Positions 22,340 through 33,539 of a stretch of 64,000 nucleotides of DNA are shown in pieces. Within the stretch, counting starts at the first letter, position 1. Every line of letters begins with the position of its first letter. Source of the DNA: Acanthosepion esculentum (Eukaryota > Mollusca > Cephalopoda > Sepiida > Sepiidae); assembly GCA_964036315.1 (NCBI GenBank), contig OZ038487.1:56992287-57056286 (forward strand), given 5' to 3'. The position numbers and the translations under genes are program-made. Under the pieces are notes generated by a model that was given only the letters and a program-made list of their open reading frames with translations, was not told the origin of the DNA and did no database searches.

Positions 22340-24590
22340 CAACTGGCGAACATAGGGAACGGCTATACCTAGCAAACCCGGTTGCTATTCAGGACACGGA
22401 GAACTACTACTACGCAGAGAAATTGCAAAACATAACAGTTCTTTTATTGTCCTTTCTCCTTAATGGCATATTTTTCTTCGCTAACACACAGTAACCCCTT
22501 GAGTTTTAATAGCTTTATTTCGTTGCTCGGGGTGAAATAATACAAAAAAAAAAAAAAAAAACTCACCCAGAATACAAGGAGGAAATGAGATCCCCAATCT
22601 ATTTTTCCTAGACTATACCCTGTGCATACACAGACACAGATGTGAAAAGATGGGCAATAATCACTTAATTAACTAATATAGAACAGCGTTTGTGCTTTCC
22701 CTCCCGACGCCAATGTCCTAATGACGAGAGAGGCTATGCCCGTGATATAGGCATTCATAGTTTGTATAAGAAGAATGATCTTGAACAAAAAAAAATCAAC
22801 ATTATCTAAAAAAGTGCTCTAAGAAATAGGACTCAATATAAACTTTTCCAAAGCATAAACTATGGTCCGGAATTGGAATGAAAGCAATGAGGAAATTTAT
22901 AAAGAAACAGCATATATTACTATTACCAATTAGCATTATTATTTAACTGAATTTGCTGTTATTTTTATTTATATATTTTATGATGAAGTAGCAAGGGAGA
23001 TAATTCCTGTATTATTTATTTCATGAAATTTTTATAGATTACTGAAGAGTAAGAAAAAAATCAAGCATCCATCTAAAACAGTTATCCATTTCGCTTAGCT
23101 TAAAATATAATAATATTAAAATGTCTTTCCTGGATTCATTCTTTTTCATTCTATGATTTTTTTTTATTGCACTTTTTTTCATTTATCGGACTCAATTCAG
23201 TTGTTTTGTTGTCAGAGTTGCGTCCCTTTAAATGGTATATTTCAGAGAAAAGTGTTTTCAGCCCAAGATATTATGGAGCATTTACTTATTCAAGGTTTCT
23301 TGTTTTGTCATCTTTATGCCCTTATATATATTATAATGACACATACTACTGCCATCCTGAGTCAGTTGATTTGTTTACATGAGAAATTATATTTTAAAAT
23401 GAACAAAAATATATCTTTGCTTTTAGTAGAAAATATTACGTAAAATGTTTGTGTAATTTGTTTTTTATTACTGTTTTTAAAATAGTTTTAAACATTGGTA
23501 TTGTTACTAAGTGTCATTTTGAAGATGTTTGACTAATAAGTATTTCATATACTTGTAAAATAAAATGTAAAATAAATGTTAAAAATATCACAAACATCTT
23601 CACTTTTGATTTCTATTAACCCGGCCCGTCGTCAGAAAATCATTTGCCTCCTCCATCCTGGGAAAATGACTTGAAGTAATTTTTGTTTAGTGTAAATAGT
23701 CGTTTCCCCCGACTCTACAACTTCAAGGCCTGCCGCTCCACTCAAACTGGCTACAAGCCCGCAACTAACATTGATGAAACGCTTGGTAAAAAAAAAAAAT
23801 AGGGAATCAAAAATCAACAAAATTTTATGAATCTAAATGAGAAAAAATCCTCCATTTTAAAAAATTATATCCAGGAGGTTTGCCTACCGCTCGTTTCATA
23901 CTTCTCTCCGGCCTTTTGAACAAGAGAAGTTTATCCCTTGTTTGCTGTTTAGGGTTGGGCTTCCGGTTCCTTCTAAACTAAAGTCTTCTCATTTTCTTTC
24001 ACTCCCAGTAACTCCTTGGTATCATCGCCTTGCTTGGTATGAGTTGAAAAAAAAATAACTGGTTTACCCATACCGACAAAATGATGCTTATGAAATTTTC
24101 ATTGGTTTTATTTTCCGTATGATTAATCTATAATTTTTACCGATACAATTAACTTTTGTCGCGTGCAAGAAAGAATACTGCTGTTTAAGTTATTAATATT
24201 AATTAAAGAAAAGGACCTAAACGAAGATTACATGAACGAAAATAAAAATAAAAACAATGTATTAACAACCTTATCCCCCCTACTTACTAAGGAGATATTC
24301 CGTTGTAGCGAGCAATGAACATAACAATTGTATATTTAATTATTCGGAAGCAAGGATGAGGCTTCGTGGTCGATAAATATATAAAATCACATTACTCATG
24401 TTTTATATTATAGAATAAATATGTCTATTTCTTTGTTATTTAAAGTAATATTTTTTATTATAAAAAACGATCAGAATTTTTATAAATTTAAAAAAGCAGA
24501 AAGTAGAAATATATTTCCTTTGATCGTTATACAAAAAAGAACTCGGAGAAAAATTAATAAATCCTTGTTATATAAAATTAAAAGAAATTA
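22340..24590. other. Unassigned AT-rich DNA
   Basis: About 2.2 kb without an identified element. 23610-23800 is more GC-balanced and ends in a poly-A, suggesting an unidentified retroposon. 23870-24050 has balanced composition but no readable protein similarity. Confidence 0.5.
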
Positions 24591-24594
24591 GTAA

Positions 24595-25170
24595 TGCTAC
24601 TTCGGATTGAGGAATCGGAGAGCCGAATTCGAATTCCAGTCGGATCCATTACATTCAATTACGTGTTAATACCCTTGGGAAAGGTATGAATCCTCTTCTC
24701 CTCCCAGCTGTGAGTAAATAGCAGGACAGTCTGGGTTCTATAGCCTTGGATGACAACTGGTCTACCGCAGAAAAAATGGCAACCTACTAGTACATTAATT
24801 CGTGATAAGTCCCATCTTTTTGTTATGTGTTTCTGATTCTAGACATCCTACATGAGATTAAGAAACTTGAGTTCAGGAGAACAAGTAAACTATTTTCAAA
24901 AGTTCAGTGTCAATGTCAAGTGATCCTTTATTATTCCTTAGTTTTTTAATAACTTTCTTAAATTCCTCATTAGTAGGTTCATTATTGTTTATGTTTGGAG
25001 AACTCAGATTTGGTTTATAGTTGCATAACTTGTTAAAGAAACCGACTATTTTTTTTTTATAGAACTTACAAAATTTATACCAGCCATATATATCATAAAT
25101 TATTCGTCAGTCATGTATCGAAAGATACATGATCGCCTAAGCGTGTATTACGCATGGCACATGACTGACT
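24595..25170 (+). mobile_element. tRNA-derived SINE interrupted by about 310 bp
   Basis: The SINE body runs 24600-24790 (cggagagccgaattcgaattccagtcg to aaaatggcaacctact). Its terminal hairpin block 'tcgtcagtcatgtatcgaaagatacatgatcgcc' resumes only at 25105. In the intact copy at 33690 these blocks are adjacent. The intervening 24790-25100 is therefore a later insertion of unknown type. Confidence 0.7.
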
Positions 25171-25390
25171 GCCATCTAACGACTCAAAACTACAGGAAGT
25201 TATCCATCCCACATTAAATAATTGGCCGAGTAAGGAAGATGGATTAAACGAAGGAGTTAAACCTTGTTTTAACTATATAGGAATGAACTGTCAGTACATC
25301 AGAGAATTTTGTTTTACTAAGATCGCATAATGATTCCACAACATCTCAGCAGAAATGCTACAAGCAATACACACTGGACATCTTGGATTT

Positions 25391-25892
25391 GTAGCGGACC
25401 GTGCGGGGTGAAGATGTGAAGAGATACCAGAAGGTTAAACTTTCCTGCTGGCGAGCCCAGCTACATAAGAATGTCGGGGTTTAATTAAGTCCAAAGAAGA
25501 CAAAGAAAACAAACAAGACCGATATACATGGGTAAACAAATATATATTAATAACGAGTTACACAAAGACATGAACAGTTACATAGAGTTTGTATGGAGAA
25601 ATTATGTGTGTGTGTTGTAGTGTTCGTACGTACGTGTATTGTTCTTAGTGCGTTCCCAGAATTTGGGAAACGCTGTATCTGTGAGAGGTCACATATTGGT
25701 GTAAGTGGAAAAAGAACGATTTTATCTCGTCTCCGTGCGAGGTAGCGGCCCAAGGCCTGAGTCGAAAAAGAGAGAGAGAGAGAGTGAAGGGTCAGCCAGT
25801 ATTTATAGCCAGGGTAGAGAGACCCCTGTTGAAGGATTAAAGAACTGAGGAGGAGCTAACTCCGACAGATTAAATAAATACCGAGAACGAGC
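25391..25892. mobile_element. Insertion of about 500 bp inside the gypsy relic
   Basis: Separates two collinear parts of the gypsy integrase zinc region. It starts 'tgtagcggaccgtgcgg' and carries purine repeats (agagagag) at 25771-25783 and a possible AATAAA at 25875. It could be a solo LTR of another retrotransposon; terminal CA and target duplications were not clear. Confidence 0.5.
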
Positions 25893-25982
25893 TAAAATGT
25901 CGGCATGGTGGCCGAAAATATCACATGAAATAGAAGATTTCGTCAAAGGATGTGGATTTTGTAATTATCATCTCGCTGCAAA

Positions 25983-26037
25983 TCTTGAAACCAACCACGA
26001 AACATTGAAACCAACCACGAAACATTGAAACCAACCA
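25983..26037. repeat. 20-bp direct repeat, about 2.5 copies
   Basis: 'gaaaccaaccacgaaacatt' is tandemly repeated in the integrase linker. A local slippage expansion that adds residues to the frame. Confidence 0.8.
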
Positions 26038-26908
26038 CTTTGCCAGAGGGGCCGTGGCAGAAGTTGGGAACAGACATCTTAAAATTGGATGAGGAGTATT
26101 ACTTAGTCATAACATACTATTTCTCCTGTTACTTGGAAATCGTGCAATCAAGTAAAACAGTAATTGGAAAATTGCAAAATATATTTGCTAGATGGGTAAT
26201 ACTTGACGAAATCGTAAGCGATAACGGAGAACAATTCACTTCACAAGCATATATTTCAAAGAATTCACTAAGCAATACGGATTCACACACACCACAGTAA
26301 GTCCTTATTTCCCACAAGAAAATGGAGCTCCTGAAAGCACAGAGAGAATTGTGAAAAAAATTATTACGACAGCCAGACATATTCATCGTATTAATGGCAT
26401 ACCGTAGTACACCTATAATTGCTACGGGAGTTAGCCCAGCAGAACTTTTGATGGGTAGTAAAATTAAAACAATTTTACCCAGTCATCCAAATAAACTAAA
26501 ACCCAAATGGACAAATTTACGGGAAGTAAAAGAGAAAGATGGGTCATACAAAACAAAATGTAAAATAAATTATGATAAAAGACATGGAGTTGAAAATCTG
26601 AACCTACTAAAAGTGGGAGATAGAATTCGAGAGAAAAAGGAGGAAGAGAAAACTTGGGAAAACTCGGGTACAGTAATAGCTGCAAATCAGGAAAATAGGA
26701 CATCCACAGTAAAGAAAGATGAACACTGTTGAATTCCTAAAAAGAAACAGGAAACATTTACTGCCTAGTGAGGAAGAAGAACATAATGCTTTCCGATAAA
26801 AAGAGGAAAGGAAAGGAGATCTAGAAAAGAACGGTTAACTAACACAAAACCCGAAATACTTAAAGGACTTTGTGTGAAAATTAAATCGTAATATCTGGAC
26901 AAAGGGGG

Positions 26909-27115
26909 TGTTGGATCAGTAAGTAATTACCAATAACAATAATAATAAGAAGAAATAAAAGTTATGACCCTTGTTGGCCTTGTTGTTGATATCTGTCCTT
27001 GGGGACCGTTCCACGGGACTTCTAATATAGTTTGTTAAACTGTTAATAAGTGTTTGTCGTCGCTCCTACTATCCAAGTAGCAGCATCTCAGAAAGTTATG
27101 CATTTTCTGAGATGA
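26909..27115 (+). repeat. Start of the gypsy 3' LTR
   Basis: TGTTGGATC begins directly after the polypurine tract, as expected for a 3' LTR. AATAAA lies at 26956. The 3' end is uncertain: an internal 'ctcagaaagttatgcattttctgag' hairpin lies at 27088-27112. Confidence 0.55.
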
Positions 27116-27194
27116 ATATGTCACCCTTGTGAACGAAATGGTAGTCTACTCTACAAAGTAGTCACTTTACAAATAAATGAGAGTGTAAAATTGG

Positions 27195-27375
27195 ATGAGT
27201 GAGTAACGTAACGACTATCAAGGCGGAGAGAAGAATCAGCGAGACGAGTTCAAATTCCAGTCCAGTCGCACCAATGCTCCTGGGACAAGCATGAATCTTA
27301 CTGTATTCCCACTTAGCTATAGGTTAAATAGCAGATTGGACTGGGCACTCTAGCGTTGAGTAGCAACTAGTTTAA
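27195..27375 (+). mobile_element. Degenerate tRNA-derived SINE
   Basis: 'gagacgagttcaaattccagtccagtcg' (box B region) followed by 'ctcctgggacaagcatgaatc' and 'agctataggttaaatagcag', in SINE order. Confidence 0.55.
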
Positions 27376-27479
27376 GAAAATGAAAACTCTGAATTTCAAA
27401 CTCCGGAGAAAGCACCAAGAAAACAGACCACCATCTTTTCCAATAACTGTAATGTTAATGTTAGCCCCCCCCCTAACTT

Positions 27480-27830
27480 TTTAAAGGAAATATTCTATAT
27501 TTACTGACTGCTACCGTCGGTTGAAATTTATAAAATATTTCTATGAAATCAGTTTTTCAGTTAAATTGTTTTCTCAAGTCCAGTAGCTATGCAGTATTGA
27601 TGAGTACTTCCTTCCTAACCTTTTGTTTGAAGTTGTGTGGAACGTCAACATCTTGATCGTGCCATTATTTTCTCTTCGAGTTACGTGTGATATCCATTTT
27701 AGTTGTTGCAACTGTTGAAAGTCCACAAGTGATGTGGTTTCTGTTATTTGGTACATTGTTTTGTTTGCCATTCTGTAGCCCCAATTCATGACGTTCAAAG
27801 ATAGACCAAGCAAAAACCTACGGGCTTCAT
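27480..27830 (-). mobile_element. Second RTE-like LINE family, 3' end (minus copy)
   Basis: The minus strand reads YQITETTSLVDFQQLQQLKW, ISHVTRRENN and MLTFHTTSNKRLGRK. The 3' region has 'ttataaatttcaaccgacggtagc', collinear with 11500-11760 on the + strand. Confidence 0.65.
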
Positions 27831-27949
27831 ATAGAAGGCATGACGATTCACTGTTAATAAAGAAAAGGAATCTGAGGATTCATAATCGCTTTCGTACTGA
27901 AGGGTCATGGCATTACTTTTTTTTATGTTATCAATTTAAAACAAAATGC

Positions 27950-28260
27950 AGAAAATATTTTGTTATTTACACTATTACCATTCGGGCTATTGTTCTCATC
28001 TTTGTTGATTTTATCACAACGTTTCGGCCATTGTACCCTCCGGCCTTCATCAGGTGTACATAGATCCGGGTAACCTACAGGGAATTCTGAACTGAACCCT
28101 TTATTTAATCTGCGAGGGTAGACTGTTCTCGTTCTACTGTCCATGTTTAGGGTATCTCGTATAGGACTACAGGACAATAGCATAATGGATTCAAGCGGTG
28201 GTTCGTGAGTTTGGTGATATAGTAATTGTGAGTTTTTAGTAACCCTCATTTCAATTTTCA
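27950..28260 (-). mobile_element. Penelope-like element end (pLTR-like), copy 1
   Basis: The minus strand reads a recognisable relic (TRTVYPRRLNKGFSSEF, DLCTPDEGRRVQ), but the sequence between is best explained as the structured non-coding end of a Penelope-like element. It contains the hammerhead-like core annotated separately. A diverged second copy in the same orientation lies at 40335-40690. Confidence 0.55.
28010..28060 (-). ncRNA. Hammerhead-like ribozyme core (Penelope-type), minus strand
   Basis: On the minus strand: CAC, CTGATGA (28053-28047), one A, stem II GGCC (28045-28042), a 12-base loop, GGCC (28029-28026), GAAAC (28025-28021), then GTT and GTG. CAC/GTG can form the start of stem I, and the AACGTT palindrome (28018-28023) would allow stem III to form between two molecules. 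Penelope-like elements are known to carry minimal, probably dimeric hammerheads. One base more than the canonical core lies before stem II. Activity is untested. Confidence 0.5.
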
Positions 28261-28559
28261 AACATTTTCTTGAATTTCATTTGTTGTTAAATAAAAATAA
28301 GCTTCAAAACAGTCAAAATTTGTGCAAAAATAGACTCAACTGACATAAAAAACGCTTTCTCAAATTCATCCCTAATCTAAATGTTTCAAGAAATCCTATT
28401 GGCTAAAAAATAAAAAATACAACATTCACCCACGCATTTCTCAGAAAAAAATTGTAACAATCTACCAAGTCGTTGGAGCCGATTTTGTTGTTAAAAAAAC
28501 TATAAATAGAAACAGCAAACGAGTTTTCGTCGCATTTTGAGACTCACACATGCAAAGAT

Positions 28560-28770
28560 ACACACGGGAATTATGTTTATGTATTGGTTCGTGAACTTGG
28601 TAAAATGGTAATTGTGAGTTCAGTCCCTAGTGTATACTTGGATTCAGTGGAAACGGGGCGAGCAATAACTGAGTAGTACTAAAAATAAGAGCTCTTCTCT
28701 GATAATTGTGAGTTCAAGCTCTGGGTCTGGTTGTGTTGAAGAGCCATTTACTCAGGTTAAAAGAAGCGAA
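28560..28770 (+). mobile_element. tRNA-like SINE fragments
   Basis: Two 'ataattgtgagttca' box B-like stretches (28612 and 28698) resemble the tail of the repeat at 28200-28240. Degraded. Confidence 0.35.
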
Positions 28771-28906
28771 CAAATGACGCAAGTGTAAATAAAAAACAGT
28801 AAACTAAACACAAATTGGCACGAACATATTCTCTAAACATGAAAAAAAGAAAATCTACTGCCGTAGATCGAATACAAGGTTCGGTTGGAATTCCCTGAAG
28901 GTTATT

Positions 28907-29230
28907 CCACAGAAAGCTACTCCTGGAGGTAGAAATATTTAATTTCTGAAATAATAGTTTATATTTCTTAGATTATGGATCAAAGGATAGAATTTATCAT
29001 AATCCATCATTCAAACAAAGGTTACAATTGTTTTATTACAAAAATGATGATCATGACCCTATGCATTTGCAACCACCCTCTTATTTTACTCTTTTTTTTT
29101 TTTTTAATCAATTCACCCCAAAGAAAGTGATAATGCCACTAAGTCACAAGGGGCTACTAGGAGTGAAAGAGAATGAAAAAGACTTTAGAAGGAAATGGAA
29201 ATGCAGGATAAATCTTTAGTTATGTTCAAA
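28907..29230. repeat. 324-bp duplicated segment (copy 1), flanked by 36-bp direct repeats
   Basis: Differs from 31529-31852 at about one base by eye. Immediately outside it, 'aatacaaggttcggttggaattccctgaaggttatt' (28871-28906) is repeated at 29230-29266 with one extra A. That marks this copy as inserted with target duplication. The 63-codon frame inside is conserved only because the DNA is nearly identical. Confidence 0.85.
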
Positions 29231-29266
29231 ATACAAGGTTCGGTTGGAAATTCCCTGAAGGTTATT

Positions 29267-29664
29267 GTCCGATAAAGAAGGCCGGCGACTCCAACGGCCG
29301 ATACGTTATGAGTATAAAAACCAAGAGACGCGTGATGGTTCGAAGAGTAAAGCATACAAAAATGATTATTCTATATCTCAAAAGCTCCGCCAAAATAAAC
29401 TTTTGGGCCGCTATGATGATTTAACTCATTCCTACTGTAGTTATACGTTTATGAAGGTTACCTAAACGATGTGCGTATGTTTCACGTAGTTGAAAATGCT
29501 TTCGGAATGTTGCCATTTCAATATTTTTTTTGTTTTGTTTTTTAAGTTGATAAGAAAGAACATCGGAACCAAAATCTTTTTTTTTTTTTATTGTCGAGGT
29601 GGGTACTTAATAAATTTAGAAAATTTACATTTTATGCTACACATAATTTGTCATAGGATGTTTT
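29267..29664. other. Unassigned
   Basis: Contains the continuation of the 36-bp flanking repeat sequence. No recognised protein; the frame at 29265-29465 has no known domain. Confidence 0.4.
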
Positions 29665-29830
29665 CCCAATCATGACTTCTTCGACTTCGAGTCTAGGGTT
29701 AACTGTTATCTTTCCTGAACTTAATTTCTTGTCTTTTCTTACGCCATACAACACCACTACATAGTAACACTCTACCTTGAGTGGCTCTTGGGACTTGTAT
29801 TGCGTGAACATTAGTATAAAAAAAGAATGA
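29665..29830 (+). mobile_element. Jockey/CR1-like LINE 3' end
   Basis: 'FESRVNCYLS' in one frame is the last part of ORF2 (consensus FKSRVNRYLS). It is followed by the 'ctctaccttgagtggctcttggg' tail and an A-rich end. Confidence 0.65.
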
Positions 29831-31528
29831 TTTTTAAAGTAAGATGCTGAGAGAGTTTATAACAGTGAGGTTTAAAGGTGTAAGGGATGTAACTCTTGCT
29901 TCGATAACAACATAATGTGGAACTCTTTATTCAGGAAATGTAATTATTTTAAAGAAAAACGTCTCAGTCATCTGTGGTGAAAATGCTGATTATTTTACAT
30001 AAATTTGGCTTTTAAAAACGTAATTATGCACCTTTATTTCTTTTTATTATTAAAATTACATAAAGCTTATTTCATTCGGTTCTGTCTGATATAAAGAAAA
30101 ACGAATTAAGCTGACTAAATTAACGCTGTAACAGTTCATTATTGTGATTTTTTTGTCGGTATTTTTTAAGTCAATTCTGTCATTTTAATTTCAAATAATA
30201 GATCTGTCCTGAAATTTTTAGATTATTTCACGGTGTTCTTTGTGAATTAATGCAATTTACTCTATTGGTATCATTCTTTTAAATATGCAAACAGAATTTT
30301 TTTTTCATTTTTATTTTTAACATGTTTTTTTTTTATGTTAGACCACACGTTGACAATATCTCTTTGTTTTATTTTTTAGTTTATTTGTAGGTATGTCCAA
30401 TATTTCGCTAAAAAGTGGTATACCTTGACGAAAAAAGGTCCCCAAATTGATAAAACAATTTTTAACGTTTAAATATTTATGTTATTAAAGAGGAAAGACC
30501 AAAGTATTTTCTGAATATTTTTTCAGATTTTTTAATCCTTCCTATAGTTTAGTCTCTGCGTGCAAGTTTTTTTAAACTAGTTATTTTTTTTTTTTTTTAA
30601 AAGTATTTTTAGATTGGTTCCTTTGGCTTTATTATTTTTAAAATTCTAAAATAAAAGTGTAACAGATCGAACTTGTATGGGTTTAGATGGGCCATTCTCT
30701 TAAAAAAAAACTAAAACAGTTTTTTTTGTGTGTTTGGCTTTTTTAAAATAAAGGGAAAAAAATGACTTTATAGCTAGCAGTTGGCCCATATTTTCTTGCA
30801 AAGACATAAATATTTTTTTTAAATGCCACTCTTTAAAAAATGTCTTTTTAAAGTTTTAAGTACGTGTAGTATATTTCGATAGAATTTAATTAGGTGTTCT
30901 TGTAAAATAAATCCTAAAATAATTCGTCTGCTTCTCGGTCGGACCAACGTTTTTTAAAGTTTTGTTTGTAGTTTCACATTCACGTTTACCGGTTTCTTAC
31001 GCAATGTCTTGGGAGATATATTTTTTAAAAAATCCTTTAGTTTTCAAACATCTGTTCAGACAGCTGAACAGAACACTTTCTGTTCATGCTTGACGTTGTT
31101 TAGCACGATGTTTCAACTGACATTTATTTTCATCCTCAGCCTCCATCAGGGAGTGTATTGTAACGATAATCTGTTTAAAAAGAAAGAAAGAGAGAGAGAG
31201 AGAGAAAACACTTTTTAAGCTGATAAAAGAAGAGAAAACTTTTTGACCAAAAGGAAGTAAGAGTAACGATATCCTAGTTAACAATAAAAAAAAAAAAAGA
31301 AGTTAAACTGTGTTTTGTAACTTCAACTTTAATTTAAAACATTAAACAATTTGTTAACAAAGGATCAAGCTCAGATCCCTGCAAATGCTAAATTTCTATG
31401 GATTGAAAGGAGGGAATAAAAGACTTCAATTGTCTCAGTAGAATTTAGAATGTTAATGACTTGTTACAAAGTTATAGACTACTCTTTATTTTTAATTTTT
31501 TTTCAGTATACTGTACATGACATGAATT
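29831..31528. other. Unassigned AT-rich DNA
   Basis: About 1.7 kb, rich in poly-T and poly-A runs, with a GA repeat at 31186-31204. No coding, SINE or LINE signature was recognised. Confidence 0.5.
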
Positions 31529-31852
31529 CCACAGAAAGCTACTCCAGGAGGTAGAAATATTTAATTTCTGAAATAATAGTTTATATTTCTTAGATTATGG
31601 ATCAAAGGATAGAATTTATCATAATCCATCATTCAAACAAAGGTTACAATTGTTTTATTACAAAAATGATGATCATGACCCTATGCATTTGCAACCACCC
31701 TCTTATTTTACTCTTTTTTTTTTTTTTAATCAATTCACCCCAAAGAAAGTGATAATGCCACTAAGTCACAAGGGGCTACTAGGAGTGAAAGAGAATGAAA
31801 AAGACTTTAGAAGGAAATGGAAATGCAGGATAAATCTTTAGTTATGTTCAAA
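31529..31852. repeat. 324-bp duplicated segment (copy 2, probable source)
   Basis: Near-identical to 28907-29230 but without the flanking 36-bp repeat. Its right end is continuous with the tandem unit described next, so it is the likelier donor. Confidence 0.8.
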
Positions 31853-32290
31853 AGACTAGGGAGGAGTGTGAACCTATCTATTCTTATTGAGGAGAAAAAA
31901 TAGTAAATAAAATTTTAGAGTTTAGGCAGAGACATTTAAATATATAGTGTTGAAGTAGATTTTAGAAAGAACCAGGAACCCAATTCTAAACAAGAAACAA
32001 GGAATAAGACCCTACTTTTGTTCAAAAGACTGGGGAGGAGTGTGAACTGGACAATAGGTGAACTTGTCAGCTCCCACTGAGAAAAAGATAAATAAACAAA
32101 TAGTAAATAAAATTTCAAAGTTTAGGCAGGGACTTTAGTATAGATTTGAAGTAGACTTTAAAAAGGAACCAGAAAACCAATCTTAAGCAGGATACGAGGG
32201 ATAAGCCTGTACTGTTCAAAAGATCGGGGAGGAGTGTGAACTGGATGATACATGAACCTGTCTGCTCCTATTGAAAAAGATAACGAATAA
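31846..32290. repeat. Tandem repeat, about 2.5 units of roughly 175-195 bp
   Basis: 'gttcaaaagac(t)ggggaggagtgtgaac' recurs at 31846, 32020 and 32214. Each is followed by 'tagtaaataaaattt.agagtttaggcag' and 'accag.aacccaat'. The units differ by indels. Confidence 0.8.
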
Positions 32291-32309
32291 TAATTGTTCC
32301 ATATTTTTT

Positions 32310-32687
32310 ATTTTATCTTGGCCAGTGCAAGGGTATTATGTCCCCCACCCCCGAAAAATTGATGATATGGGGGCCCCCAACTCTACTACATTGAAATTTT
32401 CATAAGGTAGGATTCATATAAAATACAAATGTTATTATAACCTAATTATGTACAATAATGTATCATATGCAATATAAGTGAACAATTCAATTAGAAAATT
32501 GAAAATAAATACAATGTATCTAAAGAGAAATTAGAGACATGTCATAATAGATCGTTCTATTGTAAATAAAACAATAATATTTTGTGGCAACTTTTAACAT
32601 CAACTTGAGATTTTTCTTGTTAAAAAAAGTTGAATAATTTTTACACATTTAACATTATGGATAAAAAATAGTGAATTTTATAGAGTG

Positions 32688-32721
<34 letters not shown>

Positions 32722-32840
32722 CTAATGTCAAAATCTGCAAAGATTTTTCATCCTTTAAGAGTCAGTTGTGCTTAGTTTAATTTGAAATGTATATAAATGT
32801 AGGTAGAAAAAAAGCAAATGTTGATAAGGTTACATAGCAC
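32310..32840 (+). repeat. Family C interspersed repeat (copy 2)
   Basis: Same block order and orientation as 12030-12615, ending 'tatataaatgtaggtagaaaaaaagcaaatgttgataagg'. It contains a poly-T run at 32692-32719. Confidence 0.65.
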
Positions 32841-33047
32841 TGCTCGGAACCCCCAATCAAAGTAGTACATGCCAGGCCTGCTGCAAGTTAATATAAAGAA
32901 AGGCTCCTTATTCTATGAAGTGGATTGATACAATACTTGATATTGCTACTTATCTAGAATTAACTTGTAAAAATAAACAATGAGTTGTTGTTTATTTTAA
33001 TTTTTTGAAAATAAACATATTTTTTTGTTTTTGTTTTTTTTTAGAAT

Positions 33048-33115
33048 TTAATATGCAAATACCCTTTGGAACGGTATGAATCTACTTCTCCTCCTCTGTT
33101 GGTTAAAGATTAAGT
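33048..33115 (+). mobile_element. SINE body fragment
   Basis: 'atgcaaataccctttggaacggtatgaatc...cttctcctcc' matches the SINE middle. Confidence 0.5.
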
Positions 33116-33404
33116 CTACTTTTTAATTGCAATAATTCACAAAGAAATGATTAAGCAAAAAATATGATAAAGTGATAGTGAAGTCAGCTTTTCAGGTCTT
33201 AGAAATTAAGACTATGAAGAATATAGCCAACTTTTAACCACATTACATATAGATATATCTCTATGGGAGAAAAAGTTAATTCTTTCGAATGTCATACTTC
33301 AGTCAGTTCATGATCTGGAAAACATTAAATGAGGGTCGTTGCTAAGCATCTGGAATTCATGATCCTCACATCTAAAAACAAACAAAAAATGCCCTTTATA
33401 CAAG

Positions 33405-33510
33405 AGGGTGATGAAAAGTTGCCAGCCTTAGCCAAATGACCACATATCAAAAAATCTTTTGAAGGTTTTCTTGGTCAGACTGAGAACTTTTCAGCATAGT
33501 CATATTATTT
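33405..33510. mobile_element. Short MITE with 'tgctgaaaagtt' inverted ends
   Basis: Left end 'gggtgatgaaaagttgccagccttagcc' and right end, reverse-complemented, 'tatgctgaaaagttctcagtctgacc'. About 100 bp with no coding content. Single ends of the same type lie near 11115, 43175, 44748, 45185 and 46385. Confidence 0.55.
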
Positions 33511-33539
33511 ACAATCTTATTTCACACACTTTATATGTT

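Larger units (their letters stand above)
25205..26908 (+). pseudogene. Ty3/gypsy pol relic (linker and integrase), frameshifted and interrupted
   Basis: Begins with the segment between RNase H and integrase (WPSKEDGLNEGVKPCF, MIPQHL). It is cut at about 25390 and resumes at 25893 with KMSAWWPKISHEIEDFVKGC, the zinc-binding HHCC region. The integrase core follows: WQKLGTDILKLD (first Asp), LDEIVSDNGEQFTSQ (second Asp), then after a frameshift near 26265 SPYFPQENGAPES (Glu region). After another frameshift AYRSTPIIATGVSPAELLMG and a basic C-terminus end near 26730. A polypurine tract (aaaggggg) at 26901-26908 abuts the LTR. RT and gag are absent. Confidence 0.85.

Noticed and set aside
29028..31841. 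Two identical 63-residue reading frames as a duplicated gene
   Set aside because: Identity reflects near-identical DNA including the non-coding flanks; there is no start context or domain.
28907..31852. LTR retrotransposon with 324-bp LTRs
   Set aside because: The repeats lack TG...CA ends, the interior has no pol frames, and the 36-bp duplication flanks only one repeat, not the whole unit.
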